A DNA stretch of 64,000 nucleotides from an uncultured Clostridia bacterium (GCA_945876285.1 CAMCNO010000001.1:82947-146946), one strand, 5' to 3'. Numbered from the stretch's first letter, positions 16,069 through 25,248 are shown. Notes: a model not told the origin generated them from the letters alone. Program-made: numbers and translations.

Positions 16069-16746
16069 ATGCACACCATCAGCGTTGCCATCGACGGCCC
16101 CTCCGGTGCGGGGAAAAGCACCCTGGCCCGCAGTATTGCCGCGAAGCTGGGTTATTTATATGTGGATACCGGCGCTATCTACCGCACCATCGGTTATCAC
16201 GCTTTTTCCACCGGAATTGACCCCAAGGATGAAGCGGCGGTATCTACTGCTCTGCCGGAGCTTCTGGTAGAGCTGGCCTATGGGGAGGATGGCCTGCAGC
16301 ATATGTTCCTCAACGGTCAGGATGTGACGAAGGAAATTCGTCTGCCGGAGGTATCCATGTACGCCTCCGCCGTGTCCGCCCATCCCACGGTGCGGGCATA
16401 CCTGCTGGAGATGCAGCGGGAGCTGGCTCGTACCCACAACGTCATCATGGACGGCCGGGATATCGGAACCGTGGTCCTGCCGGACGCCCAGGTCAAGGTG
16501 TTCCTGACGGCCTCTCCCGAGGCCCGCGCCCATCGGCGGATGCTGGAACTGGAGCAGCGGGGCACACCTCAGCCCTTTGAACAGATTTTAAAAGACATCC
16601 AGGAGCGGGACTGGAACGATTCCCACCGGGCCGCAGCACCCCTGCGTCAGGCGGAAGACGCCGTTTTGCTCGATACCACGGAGCTTACCTTCCAGGAGAG
16701 CGAAGCCGCCCTGCTGGATATCATCCGGGAGAGGACTGGAGCATGA
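16069..16746 (+). CDS. cmk: Cytidylate kinase
   Basis: A 225-residue kinase that phosphorylates CMP and dCMP. The P-loop G-P-S-G-A-G-K-S is at residues 10-17, followed by Y-V-D-T-G-A-I-Y-R-T, the M-D-G-R-D-I-G-T-V-V-L-P substrate motif and the R-A-H-R-R lid. The ATG at 16069 is chosen because CAGGAGAG (16055-16062) lies just before it. Its stop overlaps the plsC start (ATGA at 16743-16746). The order cmk-plsC-ispH is common in Clostridia. Confidence 0.97.
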   Translation: MHTISVAIDGPSGAGKSTLARSIAAKLGYLYVDTGAIYRTIGYHAFSTGIDPKDEAAVSTALPELLVELAYGEDGLQHMFLNGQDVTKEIRLPEVSMYASAVSAHPTVRAYLLEMQRELARTHNVIMDGRDIGTVVLPDAQVKVFLTASPEARAHRRMLELEQRGTPQPFEQILKDIQERDWNDSHRAAAPLRQAEDAVLLDTTELTFQESEAALLDIIRERTGA

Positions 16747-17378
16747 AGCCCATAAATCGTTTTTTTGTTTTTGTATATTATGTGCTTGGATTTATCATGC
16801 GGATCATCCATCCCACCACGGTGGAGGGGCTGGAGAAGCTGCCGAAAAGCGGTGCTTTATTGTGCCCCAACCACTCCAGCAACTGGGATCCCGTTCTGCT
16901 CGGCCTCAGACTGCCGGTGAATTACCGGCTCCACGCCATGGCAAAGGAGGAACTGTTCAAAAATCCAATCCTGGGCTGGATCATCCGTAAGCTGGGTGGG
17001 TTTCCCGTCAGCCGGGGCAACAACGATATCCAGGCCGTCAAGACCGCCATTCAGGTCCTGAAGGCAGGGGATAACCTGCTGATCTTCCCGGAGGGAACGG
17101 TGGTCCGAAACGGTGTTGGGTATGTGGACGGCCTGCCTGCCCATGCCAAGAGCGGCGTAGCCATGATCGGCGTCCGAACCGGGGCGAAGCTGATCCCGGT
17201 ATTCATGGACGGAGAGAAAAAACTGTTCCATCGGACCCGCATCATCTTCGGCGACCCCTATGAGCCGGTCTATACCGGCCGCCATGGTACATCTGAGGAA
17301 ATGCAGAAGATCGCGGATGACATCCTGGCGGCAGCCTATGCTCTGGGCGGCCAGGCTGTTGGAGGTGCGCCGCTATGA
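16743..17378 (+). CDS. plsC: 1-acyl-sn-glycerol-3-phosphate acyltransferase
   Basis: A 211-residue membrane-associated acyltransferase that makes phosphatidic acid. The catalytic N-H-S-S-N-W-D block (His44, Asp49), the acceptor-binding G-G-F-P-V-S-R and the F-P-E-G-T motif are all present. One hydrophobic segment at residues 6-20 anchors it. It overlaps cmk and ispH by 4 bases at each end, so the three genes are translationally coupled. Confidence 0.95.
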   Translation: MKPINRFFVFVYYVLGFIMRIIHPTTVEGLEKLPKSGALLCPNHSSNWDPVLLGLRLPVNYRLHAMAKEELFKNPILGWIIRKLGGFPVSRGNNDIQAVKTAIQVLKAGDNLLIFPEGTVVRNGVGYVDGLPAHAKSGVAMIGVRTGAKLIPVFMDGEKKLFHRTRIIFGDPYEPVYTGRHGTSEEMQKIADDILAAAYALGGQAVGGAPL

Positions 17379-19342
17379 GAGGAAAGATCATGCTGGCGGA
17401 AAGCGCCGGCTTTTGCTACGGAGTCCAGCGGGCGGTGGATCTGGCCGAAAAAACAGCTGATGAACAGGGAAGCTGCTGGATGCTGGGAGACCTCATCCAC
17501 AATACCCATGTGGTGGAGGACCTGGCGGCCAGGGGCATCCGCAAAACATCGGATACCGATTCCCTGGGCATGGGAGATACCGTCATCATCCGTTCTCACG
17601 GAGAGCTGAAAAGCGTTCTGGACGGATTGGATCAGCGTGGCGTCCGATGTGTCAACGCCACCTGTCCCAACGTGGTCCGCATCCAGCGGCTGGTAGCCCA
17701 GGCGGAGCAGGAGGGACGCCAGGCGGTCATCATTGGCGAGCCGCACCACCCGGAGGTGATGGGTGTAGCCAGCTGGTGTGCCCATCCGCTGGTTTTTAAC
17801 GGGCCCGACTCCATTAAAATGTGGTTGTCGAAAAACCCGGAAAGCCGCGAAACCCCTCTGACAGTAGTGGCTCAGACCACCTGCATTCGTGAACTTTTTG
17901 AAACTTCTTGGAAAATCCTAAAAAAAGAGTGTACAAACGTAAAAATTTTTGATACAATATGCAATGCTACGCATAAGCGGCAAACGGAAGCGGCGTTCAT
18001 CGCCGGCCAAGTGGACGTGATGGTCGTGGTAGGAGACCGGAAGAGTGCCAACACAAAGCACCTGACAGAGATCTGCATGAAGGAATGCCCCCGCGTGCTC
18101 CAGGTAGAGAGCGCGGACGAGCTGCCCCATGGGATTTTTGCCGGATGCTCTGCGGCGGGACTGACTGCCGGCGCCTCCACACCTGCGGGCATTATTAAGG
18201 AGGTATATGCAACGATGAGCGAAGAAATCAAAGCGGCCGAGGGCAAAGAGGAGTCCTTCGAGGAATTACTGAATCAGTCTTTCAAAACTTTAAATACAGG
18301 AGAGAAGGTAACCGGTATCGTCACGGCCATCACCCCGACTGAGGTGCAGGTGGACGTGGGGGCCAAGCAGGCCGCTTACATCAAGCTGAGCGAGCTGAGC
18401 GACGACCCCAGTGCAAAGCCCGAGGACATCGTCAAGATCGGCGATGAGATCGAGACCTACATTGTCCGCGTCAACGACGTGGAAGGCTATGCCGAGCTGT
18501 CCAAGAAGCGTCTGGACGCCGTCAAGGTCTGGGAGAACATCGAGACCGCCGTGGAAGAGAAGGCTGTCATGGAAGGCACCGTCACCGAGGAGAACAAGGG
18601 CGGTATCGTGGTGTCCGTCAAGGGCGTCCGCGTGTTCGTCCCCGCTTCCCAGAGCGGCCAGCCCCGCGGCGCTGACCTGTCCGAGATGAAGGGTCAGAAG
18701 GTTCAGCTGCGCATCACTGAGGTCAACCGTGCCCGCCGCCGTGTGGTGGGTTCCATTCGCAGCGTTTCTGACGAGGCCCGTAAGGCCGCTCAGGAGGCTG
18801 TTTGGGGCTCCATCGAGGTTGGCAAGCACTACACCGGCACCGTGAAGTCCATGACCAGCTACGGCGTGTTCGTGGATATCGGCGGTGTGGACGGCATGGT
18901 ACATATCTCTGAGCTGTCCTGGAGCCGCATCAAGACCCCCTCTGAGGTCTGCAAGGTGGGCGACACCATGGATGTGTACGTCATTTCCTTTGACGCTGAG
19001 AAGCATAAGATCTCTCTGGGCGTCAAGGATCACAGCGTCGATCCCTGGACCGTGTTCATGAACAAGTACAGCGTGGGCGATGTGGCCTCTGTCCGTATCG
19101 TCAAGCTGATGACCTTCGGCGCCTTTGCCGAGGTCGTGCCCGGCGTGGATGGCCTGATCCACATTTCCCAGATCGCTGACCGCCGCATCGAGAAGCCCGA
19201 GGATGTCCTGTCTGAGGGCCAGATCGTGGATGCCAAGATCACCGCTGTGGACGAAGAGAAGAAGAAGATCTCCCTGTCCATCCGCGCTCTGCTGGCTCCT
19301 GTTGTGGAGGAAGCTGCCGAGGAGGCTCCCGTCGAGGAGTAA
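17375..19342 (+). CDS. ispH-rpsA: Fused HMBPP reductase (IspH) and ribosomal protein S1
   Basis: A 655-residue two-part protein. Residues 1 to about 280 are IspH, the last enzyme of the MEP isoprenoid route; the three iron-sulfur cysteines are C14, C97 and C196, with H-N-T-H, R-S-H-G and E-P-H-H-P-E motifs. Residues about 298-640 carry four S1 RNA-binding repeats, such as Y-G-V-F-V-D-I-G-G-V-D-G-M-V-H-I-S-E-L-S-W, so this part is ribosomal protein S1. This fusion is known from Clostridia. An AAGGAGG and in-frame ATG at the domain boundary (18197-18217) could give free S1. Confidence 0.95.
   Translation: MRGKIMLAESAGFCYGVQRAVDLAEKTADEQGSCWMLGDLIHNTHVVEDLAARGIRKTSDTDSLGMGDTVIIRSHGELKSVLDGLDQRGVRCVNATCPNVVRIQRLVAQAEQEGRQAVIIGEPHHPEVMGVASWCAHPLVFNGPDSIKMWLSKNPESRETPLTVVAQTTCIRELFETSWKILKKECTNVKIFDTICNATHKRQTEAAFIAGQVDVMVVVGDRKSANTKHLTEICMKECPRVLQVESADELPHGIFAGCSAAGLTAGASTPAGIIKEVYATMSEEIKAAEGKEESFEELLNQSFKTLNTGEKVTGIVTAITPTEVQVDVGAKQAAYIKLSELSDDPSAKPEDIVKIGDEIETYIVRVNDVEGYAELSKKRLDAVKVWENIETAVEEKAVMEGTVTEENKGGIVVSVKGVRVFVPASQSGQPRGADLSEMKGQKVQLRITEVNRARRRVVGSIRSVSDEARKAAQEAVWGSIEVGKHYTGTVKSMTSYGVFVDIGGVDGMVHISELSWSRIKTPSEVCKVGDTMDVYVISFDAEKHKISLGVKDHSVDPWTVFMNKYSVGDVASVRIVKLMTFGAFAEVVPGVDGLIHISQIADRRIEKPEDVLSEGQIVDAKITAVDEEKKKISLSIRALLAPVVEEAAEEAPVEE
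17930..17958 (+). promoter_or_regulatory. Possible internal promoter inside ispH
   Basis: TGTACA (17930-17935), 17 bases, TACAAT (17953-17958), in a stretch (17885-17960) that is clearly more AT-rich than the rest of the gene. It lies about 255 bases before the internal S1 start. Confidence 0.3.
18197..18217 (+). promoter_or_regulatory. Internal ribosome-binding site and ATG at the IspH/S1 boundary
   Basis: AAGGAGG at 18197-18203 and ATG at 18215-18217, 11 bases apart. The ATG is codon 281 of the fused frame and opens M-S-E-E-I-K-A-A-E-G, exactly where the S1 part begins. Confidence 0.6.
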
Positions 19343-19352
19343 TTTCATCTGC

Positions 19353-19387
19353 AAAGAGGCAGGCTGAATAGGCCTGCCTCTTTTTTT
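19353..19387 (+). terminator. Terminator after ispH-rpsA
   Basis: AAAGAGGCAGGC (19353-19364) pairs with GCCTGCCTCTTT (19372-19383) around a 7-base loop; the second arm runs into seven T residues. Confidence 0.9.
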
Positions 19388-19417
19388 GAAAAACTTGTGA
19401 TTTTTTTCACGTTTTCG

Positions 19418-19446
19418 TTGCATTGTGCATTTCAATCTGTTATAAT
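19418..19446 (+). promoter_or_regulatory. Sigma-A promoter of the CoA-transferase gene
   Basis: TTGCAT (19418-19423), 17 bases, TATAAT (19441-19446). It is the same element pair as at glnS and lies 68 bases before the ATG. Confidence 0.85.
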
Positions 19447-19513
19447 CTTGACAATGCGATGTATGACTATATGTGACCTCATCATACAACAATTCAGATA
19501 GGGAGGAAGAAAT

Positions 19514-20860
19514 ATGAGCTATCAGGACGAATACAAGCAGAAGTTAAAGACCGCGGATGAAGCGGTACAGGTGATCAAGTCCGGCGATTGGCTGGATTAC
19601 GGATGGAGCATCTGTACTGCAAATGCATTGGATAAAGCACTGGCAAAGCGCATGGAGAGCTTGACGGACGTCAATATCCGCGGCGGCATCCTGACCCGCC
19701 GTCCCGCTATTTTTGATGTTCCCAATGCCGCCGACCACTTCACCTGGAACTCCTGGCATATGTCCGGCATTGAGCGCAAGGCCGTCAAGGAGGGCTTCTC
19801 TTTCTATATCCCCCTGCGCTATTCCGAGCTGCCCGGCTACTACCGCAACTGCATCAAGTCCCTGGACGTGGCTATGTTCCAGGTGGCACCCATGGACGAG
19901 CACGGCTATTTCAACTTCGGCCCCGGCGGCTCTCACCTGAAGGCCGTCTGCGAGTGCGCTAAGACCGTCATCGTGGAGGTCAATAAGAATATGCCCATCT
20001 GCCTGGGCGGTTTTGATAACTGCGTCCACATCAGCGACGTGGGTATGATCGTTGAGGGCGAGAATCCTCCCATGGAGACGCTGGGCGGCTCCGGAGAACC
20101 CTCCGATGTGGATCTGGCCATCGCCAATCTGGTGGTGCCTGAAGTCCCCGATGGCGCCTGCCTGCAGCTGGGCATCGGCTCCGTGCCCAACACCATCGGC
20201 AAGATGATCGCAAAGTCCGACCTGAAGGATCTGGGCGTGCATACTGAGATGTATGTGGACGCTTTCGTGGATATGGCCGAGGCCGGCAAGCTGACCGGCC
20301 TGCGCAAGCCCTTTGACCGTGGCCGTCAGGTCTACGCATTCGCCGCAGGTTCTCAGAAGCTGTACGACTATATCAACAACAACCCCGCATGTATGGCGGC
20401 TCCCGTCAGCTATGTCAACGACATCGCCCGGGTGTCCCAGATCGATAACTTCATCTCTATCAACGGTGCGGTGGACATCGACCTGTTCGGCCAGGTGTCC
20501 TCTGAGTCCTCCGGCATCAACCACATCTCCGGTGCCGGCGGCCAGCAGGACTTCGTCATGGGCGCGTACCTCGCCAAGGGCGGCAAGAGCTTCATCTGCT
20601 GCTCCTCCACGGTGATGGACAAGAAGACCGGCAAGCTCCAGTCCCGTATCCGCCCCACGCTGCTGCAGGGCTCCATTGCCACCTGCACCCGCACCAACCT
20701 CCACTGGCTGGTGACGGAGTACGGCAAGTTCAACGCCAAGGGCAAGTCCACCTGGGAGCGTGCCGAGGGCCTCATCAACATCGCCCATCCCCAGTTCCGG
20801 GAGGAGCTGATCGCGGAAGCGGAGAAAATGCACATCTGGCGCCGCTCCAACAAGAAGTAA
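19514..20860 (+). CDS. but: Butyryl-CoA:acetate CoA-transferase type enzyme
   Basis: A 448-residue family I CoA-transferase of the 4-hydroxybutyrate/butyryl-CoA:acetate group. It keeps the features I recall from Roseburia-type But: H-F-T-W-N-S-W-H-M near residue 77, [50 protein letters not shown] (the Glu is the probable CoA-carrying residue) and a C-terminal W-R-R-S-N. The likely job is the last step of butyrate formation, but related enzymes prefer 4-hydroxybutyrate or propionate, so substrate needs assay. It is monocistronic between a strong promoter and a terminator. Confidence 0.8.
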   Translation: MSYQDEYKQKLKTADEAVQVIKSGDWLDYGWSICTANALDKALAKRMESLTDVNIRGGILTRRPAIFDVPNAADHFTWNSWHMSGIERKAVKEGFSFYIPLRYSELPGYYRNCIKSLDVAMFQVAPMDEHGYFNFGPGGSHLKAVCECAKTVIVEVNKNMPICLGGFDNCVHISDVGMIVEGENPPMETLGGSGEPSDVDLAIANLVVPEVPDGACLQLGIGSVPNTIGKMIAKSDLKDLGVHTEMYVDAFVDMAEAGKLTGLRKPFDRGRQVYAFAAGSQKLYDYINNNPACMAAPVSYVNDIARVSQIDNFISINGAVDIDLFGQVSSESSGINHISGAGGQQDFVMGAYLAKGGKSFICCSSTVMDKKTGKLQSRIRPTLLQGSIATCTRTNLHWLVTEYGKFNAKGKSTWERAEGLINIAHPQFREELIAEAEKMHIWRRSNKK

Positions 20861-20880
20861 ACATCTGTTGTATATGATAG

Positions 20881-20915
20881 TCGGCGGGTATTCGGTGGAA
20901 TACCCGCCGATTTTT
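20881..20915 (+). terminator. Terminator after the CoA-transferase gene
   Basis: TCGGCGGGTATTC (20881-20893) pairs perfectly with 20898-20910 around a GGTG loop, followed by five T residues. Confidence 0.95.
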
Positions 20916-20946
20916 GCAGAAATCGTTTCATTTTTTATAAAAATGC

Positions 20947-20975
20947 TTGTAAATCACTAAAAATATCGGTATAAT
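20947..20975 (+). promoter_or_regulatory. Sigma-A promoter of carD-ispD-ispF
   Basis: TTGTAA (20947-20952), 17 bases, TATAAT (20970-20975), leaving a leader of about 90 bases. Confidence 0.8.
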
Positions 20976-21071
20976 ATATTTCAAACGGACTACAATTTGC
21001 AGAAAAATGACCCAGACGGATACCAAGCGCAGGCGAACGAGGAAGTACAGAGAAAGGATTAGGGACTTGCC

Positions 21072-21563
21072 ATGTTCAGCATTGGGGATCTGGTCGTGCA
21101 TCCCATGCACGGCGCCGGCGTGATCGATGACATTGTCCGGGAGCGGGTAGCGGGTACAACAAAGGAATATTATGTGTTCAAGATGCCCATGGGCGGGCTG
21201 ATCCTGAAGATCCCGACAGAGAACAGCCAGACGATCGGCATCCGCAAGGTGATCTCCAAAGCGGAGGCAGATGAACTCCTGGAGGCGATCCCGTCCATTG
21301 CAGTGGAACACAATGCAAACTGGAACAAACGTTACCAGGAGAATTTACTGCGCCTGAAAAGCGGTGACCTCCGGGAGGTTGCGCAGGTCATCAAGGGCCT
21401 GATGCGCCGGGATACGCTCCGCGGGCTGTCTACCGGGGAGCGGAAAATGCTGCACAGCGCAAAGCAGATCATGATATCTGAACTGGTTTTGGTATTGGAT
21501 TCCGATTATAAGTCCGTGGAAGGGCAGCTGGACCGTGTCATGTCACAGAAAGCCCCAAATTGA
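21072..21563 (+). CDS. carD: CarD family transcription regulator
   Basis: A 163-residue protein with an N-terminal CarD/TRCF RNA-polymerase-interacting domain (F-S-I-G-D-L-V-V-H-P-M-H-G-A-G-V-I, then Y-Y-V-F-K-M-P and the M-x-x-x-I-P stretch) and a helical C-terminal DNA-binding part. CarD proteins bind RNA polymerase beta and stabilise the open complex. It is 23 bases upstream of ispD, the usual Clostridia arrangement. Confidence 0.9.
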   Translation: MFSIGDLVVHPMHGAGVIDDIVRERVAGTTKEYYVFKMPMGGLILKIPTENSQTIGIRKVISKAEADELLEAIPSIAVEHNANWNKRYQENLLRLKSGDLREVAQVIKGLMRRDTLRGLSTGERKMLHSAKQIMISELVLVLDSDYKSVEGQLDRVMSQKAPN

Positions 21564-21586
21564 TGAAGCTCTGAGAGGAATGAAAG

Positions 21587-22318
21587 ATGTTTCCTTTTTT
21601 GAAGAAGATGCGGGAGAGCAGACGGCCTTTCTGCTCTGCCCTGGTGGCCGCCGCCGGAAGCTCCAGCCGGATGGGCGGCCTCAATAAGCTGCTGGAACCG
21701 TTGGATGGCATCCCGGTTCTGGTGCGTACACTGACGGCACTGCAATCGTCCCAGCGGGTGGATGAGATCGTGGTGGCGACCCGGGAGGAAGACCTGGTGG
21801 AGATCTCCCAGCTCTGCCGTACATATGGCATCAGTAAATGCACAAAGGTCATCCGGGGCGGCGAAAGCCGCGTCCACTCCGTGCTGCTGGCCGCGCTGGA
21901 AGCATCCCCGGAAGCAACGCTCCTGGCGGTGCAGGACGGAGCGCGTCCTCTGGCAACACCGGAGCTCATTGACCGGGTCATTTCCGCGGCAAGCCGCTGC
22001 GGCGCCGCGGCGCCGGCTGTTCCGGTAAAGGATACCGTAAAGGTGGTGCGGGACGGTGGGGCCGTGGAGCGGACGCTGGATCGGGACAGCCTGCGGGCCG
22101 TTCAGACGCCCCAGGTATTTGAGGCTGATTTGCTGAAAGCCGCCCTTCAGGCTGCCGTGGACAGCGGCAGCGCCGTGACGGATGACTGCGGCGCGGTGGA
22201 GGCATTGGGCAAAGTGGTTTTTCTGGTGGACGGCGATGAGGCCAACATCAAGATCACGACGCCCATCGACCTCACACTGGCGGAGGCCATCTTACAGGCA
22301 AGGGAGAATCAGGCATGA
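21587..22318 (+). CDS. ispD: 2-C-methyl-D-erythritol 4-phosphate cytidylyltransferase
   Basis: A 243-residue nucleotidyltransferase that makes CDP-ME in the MEP isoprenoid route. The nucleotide-binding [11 protein letters not shown] motif is near residue 20, followed by K-L-L, V-Q-D-G-A-R-P, the P-V-K-D-T-V-K motif and [23 protein letters not shown] precedes the ATG. It overlaps ispF by 4 bases. The first 12 residues are an extension before the Rossmann core. Confidence 0.96.
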   Translation: MFPFLKKMRESRRPFCSALVAAAGSSSRMGGLNKLLEPLDGIPVLVRTLTALQSSQRVDEIVVATREEDLVEISQLCRTYGISKCTKVIRGGESRVHSVLLAALEASPEATLLAVQDGARPLATPELIDRVISAASRCGAAAPAVPVKDTVKVVRDGGAVERTLDRDSLRAVQTPQVFEADLLKAALQAAVDSGSAVTDDCGAVEALGKVVFLVDGDEANIKITTPIDLTLAEAILQARENQA

Positions 22319-22800
22319 CGAATCTGCGTATTGGGCACGGCTATGATGTTCACCGTCTGGTGGAAGGGCGGAAGCTGATTCTGGGCGGCGTGGATATCCC
22401 CTGGGAAAAGGGCCTGCTGGGGCACTCGGACGCGGATGTGCTGGTTCATGCTGTCATGGACGCGCTGACCGGCGCGGCCCGGCTGGGGGATATCGGGAAG
22501 CTGTTTCCCGACACCGACCCGGCTTATGCCGGTATCTCCAGCCTGAAGCTGCTGTCGGAGGTCGGGCGGCTGCTGGGGGAGAAGGGCTTTGCCGTGGTGA
22601 ATATCGACGCCACGCTGCTGGCCCAGGCGCCCAAGGTAGGGCCGTACAAACAGACGATGGCGGAAAATATGGCCGCTGCCCTGGGCATCGGCCCTGAGCA
22701 GGTCAATGTAAAGGCCACCACGGAAGAGGGGCTGGGCTTCACCGGAGACGGCTCCGGCATGGCGGCTCACGCTGTGGTATTGCTGGAAATTCTTAGATAG
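22315..22800 (+). CDS. ispF: 2-C-methyl-D-erythritol 2,4-cyclodiphosphate synthase
   Basis: A 161-residue trimeric enzyme that cyclises CDP-ME-2-phosphate with loss of CMP. The zinc ligands lie in G-Y-D-V-H-R-L (D11, H13) and in [10 protein letters not shown]; the C-terminal V-K-A-T-T-x-E-G-L-G-F-T-G motif is intact. With ispD and ispH, three MEP-pathway genes are in this window. A terminator follows. Confidence 0.97.
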   Translation: MTNLRIGHGYDVHRLVEGRKLILGGVDIPWEKGLLGHSDADVLVHAVMDALTGAARLGDIGKLFPDTDPAYAGISSLKLLSEVGRLLGEKGFAVVNIDATLLAQAPKVGPYKQTMAENMAAALGIGPEQVNVKATTEEGLGFTGDGSGMAAHAVVLLEILR

Positions 22801-22812
22801 AGAACGTTAAGG

Positions 22813-22837
22813 GACGTGCCTGCGGCACGTCTCTTTT
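22813..22837 (+). terminator. Terminator after ispF
   Basis: GACGTGCC (22813-22820), TGC loop, GGCACGTC (22824-22831), then TCTTTT. Confidence 0.75.
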
Positions 22838-22887
22838 CTCACCATTTCTCCTTCTTTCCGTAAACTGGATAGAAAGGAGGAGTGCCT

Positions 22888-23148
22888 ATGGACTACTACT
22901 TGATTCTGGCCCGCTCCGTAACCTATGCCCAGCGGATGCAGTTCGCGCTTGAGCGGGCAGGTCTCCGCTGCCAGATATTCCGGGCCCCCAGGGAACTGAC
23001 CGACCTGGGCTGCGCCTACGCCGTGCGGCTGGCAGCGGCGGACCTCGCCGATGCATTGACGGTTCTTCACAGGGAATCTCTGGACCCTGTTCAAATATTT
23101 CTCAACCAACGAGGCGTTTTTCGGGAGGTCGGCCATGATTTATCTTGA
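22888..23148 (+). CDS. DUF3343 putative Se/S carrier protein
   Basis: An 86-residue protein of the DUF3343 family, named in Pfam as a putative selenium/sulfur carrier. Visible features are Y-Y-L-I-L-A-R-S-V-T-Y-A-Q-R-M-Q-F-A-L-E at the N-terminus, R-A-P-R-E-L in the middle and a Cys in L-G-C-A-Y-A-V. The ATG at 22888 follows AAGGAGGAG by about 6 bases. It overlaps the next gene, a cysteine desulfurase-like enzyme, by 14 bases, a pairing that supports a sulfur or selenium delivery role. Confidence 0.8.
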   Translation: MDYYLILARSVTYAQRMQFALERAGLRCQIFRAPRELTDLGCAYAVRLAAADLADALTVLHRESLDPVQIFLNQRGVFREVGHDLS

Positions 23149-24259
23149 CAGTGCGGCTACCACCTTCCAAAAGCCGCCTTCTGTAGCCGCCGCCATGCAG
23201 GACGCCCTGCTGACAATGAGCTCTCCAGGGCGGGGAGGCTATCCTGCCGCCATGAAAGCGGCGGAGACAGCTTTTCAGTGCCGGAGTGAGCTGGCAGAGC
23301 TGTTCGGCGTCGGAAACCCGGAGCGGGTCATTTTTACCTCCAATGCCACGCATGGATTAAATATCGCCATCAAAAGTCTGGTGCCGCCGGGCGGGAAAGC
23401 AGTCGTCTCCGGGTATGAGCACAACGCTGTGACACGGCCGCTGACGGCGCTGGGCGCAGAGGTCTCTGTGGCAGAAGCGCCGTTGTTCCGGCAGTCTGAG
23501 GTGGCCGCTGCTTTTGACCGACTGGTCGTTCCCGGCACTGACGCCGTGATCTGCAACCACATTTCCAACGTATTCGGCTTTATTCAACCCGTGGAGGCGA
23601 TCGCGGCGATGTGCCGTGAGCGCGGCGTGCCCTTCATCATCGACGCCTCCCAGTCCGCCGGAGTGCTTCCTCTCAACCTGGACCGGCTGGGAGCAGCGTT
23701 CATTGCCATGCCCGGCCACAAGGGATTATACGGCCCCCAGGGGACAGGGGTCCTGCTGTGCGGGGAAAATGTGCCTGTCAGGACCTTGCTGGAAGGCGGA
23801 ACAGGCAGCTTATCCATGCAGCAGGAGATGCCGGATTTTCTGCCGGATCGCCTGGAGGCCGGCACTCATAATATGCCCGGCATCGCAGGGCTGCTGGCAG
23901 GCGTCCGGTTTGTCAAGCAAAGAGAGATGGCCAACATTCTCAACCATGAACGCCGTCTGACTCTGCTGGCGGCAGAGGGATTACGGACATTCTCCGGTGC
24001 AAAGGTCTTTGCCATGCCGGGACTGCGGGAACAGGCCGGGGTACTGTCCTTCGTCCCGCTGAAAAAGGATGTGGAGGAGGTCGGCAACAGATTGGCGGAA
24101 CAGGGAATCGCTGTCCGAACGGGCCTCCACTGCGCACCTGTTGCCCACAAAAGCGCCGGAACGCTGGACACAGGCACTATACGAGTGAGCTTTTCTGATT
24201 TGAATACACGGTCGGAAGTCTACCGGCTCTTAGCTGTCCTCCATGACCTTCTTCATTGA
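23135..24259 (+). CDS. Cysteine desulfurase-like aminotransferase class V enzyme
   Basis: A 374-residue PLP enzyme of the aminotransferase V group, closest in appearance to the family that accompanies DUF3343 proteins. The PLP-binding lysine is in P-G-H-K-G-L-Y-G-P-Q-G, and the catalytic cysteine loop reads R-T-G-L-H-C-A-P near the C-terminus, as in cysteine desulfurases and selenocysteine lyases. No IscU or Suf partner is nearby. The 14-base overlap with the DUF3343 gene points to a two-component sulfur/selenium transfer pair. Start ATG 23135 follows CGGGAGGTC. Confidence 0.85.
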   Translation: MIYLDSAATTFQKPPSVAAAMQDALLTMSSPGRGGYPAAMKAAETAFQCRSELAELFGVGNPERVIFTSNATHGLNIAIKSLVPPGGKAVVSGYEHNAVTRPLTALGAEVSVAEAPLFRQSEVAAAFDRLVVPGTDAVICNHISNVFGFIQPVEAIAAMCRERGVPFIIDASQSAGVLPLNLDRLGAAFIAMPGHKGLYGPQGTGVLLCGENVPVRTLLEGGTGSLSMQQEMPDFLPDRLEAGTHNMPGIAGLLAGVRFVKQREMANILNHERRLTLLAAEGLRTFSGAKVFAMPGLREQAGVLSFVPLKKDVEEVGNRLAEQGIAVRTGLHCAPVAHKSAGTLDTGTIRVSFSDLNTRSEVYRLLAVLHDLLH

Positions 24260-24297
24260 TTTTTCTGAACAGTCCGTGAATTTTCCCTGGATTCGCC

Positions 24298-24326
24298 TTG
24301 CAATCTACTGGCATTTTTTATATAAT
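24298..24326 (+). promoter_or_regulatory. Sigma-A promoter of cdaA-cdaR
   Basis: TTGCAA (24298-24303), 17 bases, TATAAT (24321-24326), 37 bases before the cdaA ATG. Confidence 0.85.
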
Positions 24327-24363
24327 CAAGATATTCATGGCCTGAAAGGGATGATGACGTAAA

Positions 24364-25248
24364 ATGGATGTGAATTTCACCGTGCTGCTTGCTGATGTCG
24401 GCCGGTATTTGCTGTCGATTCAGGTCACAGATTATCTGGACATCGCCATTATGGCGCTGGTGCTTTATAAAATTCTGACCTGGGTGCAGAGCACCAAGGC
24501 GGCCAGCCTCCTCAAGGGCCTGTTCGTATTTCTGGCAGCGCTGATGCTGTCCTCTGTGTTCAAGCTCCACGGCATCAACTATCTGCTCAGCCGCATGGTG
24601 GATTTGGGTGTGCTGGCCCTCATTGTCCTGTTCCAGCCGGAGATCCGCCGTCTGCTGGAGCAGATGGGCAGCCGCCGTTTCATTGCCTTCTTTACCCACA
24701 CGGAAGCCGGCAATGTGATGGACCAGATGATCAGCCAGACCGTTCTGGCCTGTACCGAGATGTCCCAGTCCCGCACCGGCGCACTCATCGTATTCGAGCG
24801 TGAGATGTTGCTGGATGACATGGTGCGCAGCGGTACAGTACTGGACGCCGCCGTTTCCAGCGAGCTTTTGAAAAATATCTTCTTCGTGAAAGCCCCCATG
24901 CACGACGGCGCCGTCATTGTCCGCCACGGGCGGGTACTGGGCGCCGGCTGTATGCTGCCGCTGAGCAAAAATGTCAATCTCTCCAGAGATTTGGGAATGC
25001 GCCACCGTGCCGGTATCGGCATGAGCGAAAACTCCGACGCGGTAGTGGTCATCGTCTCGGAAGAGACCGGTTCCATCTCTGTGGCCATCGGCGGTATGCT
25101 CAAGCGTCACCTGAAGCCGGAAACTCTGGAAAACCTCCTGCGGAACGAGCTGCTTCCGCAGGATGCAGAGGAATCGGACAAGCAGAAGTTCAGTTTGTTG
25201 AATCTGCTGCGCCCCAAAAAGGATGGAGGTGCGGATGATGCAGAATGA
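24364..25248 (+). CDS. cdaA: Diadenylate cyclase CdaA
   Basis: A 294-residue membrane enzyme that joins two ATP into cyclic di-AMP, the messenger controlling potassium and turgor. Three hydrophobic helices (about 24-38, 52-66 and 78-90) precede the DAC domain, whose catalytic D-G-A (181-183) and R-H-R (213-215) motifs are intact. The C-terminal tail is acidic. It heads the cdaA-cdaR operon; glmM, the usual third member, does not follow here. Confidence 0.96.
   Translation: MDVNFTVLLADVGRYLLSIQVTDYLDIAIMALVLYKILTWVQSTKAASLLKGLFVFLAALMLSSVFKLHGINYLLSRMVDLGVLALIVLFQPEIRRLLEQMGSRRFIAFFTHTEAGNVMDQMISQTVLACTEMSQSRTGALIVFEREMLLDDMVRSGTVLDAAVSSELLKNIFFVKAPMHDGAVIVRHGRVLGAGCMLPLSKNVNLSRDLGMRHRAGIGMSENSDAVVVIVSEETGSISVAIGGMLKRHLKPETLENLLRNELLPQDAEESDKQKFSLLNLLRPKKDGGADDAE

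Noticed and set aside
18290..20833. Two long reverse-strand open frames over rpsA and the CoA-transferase
   Set aside because: Antisense shadows of highly expressed genes with GC-rich third positions.
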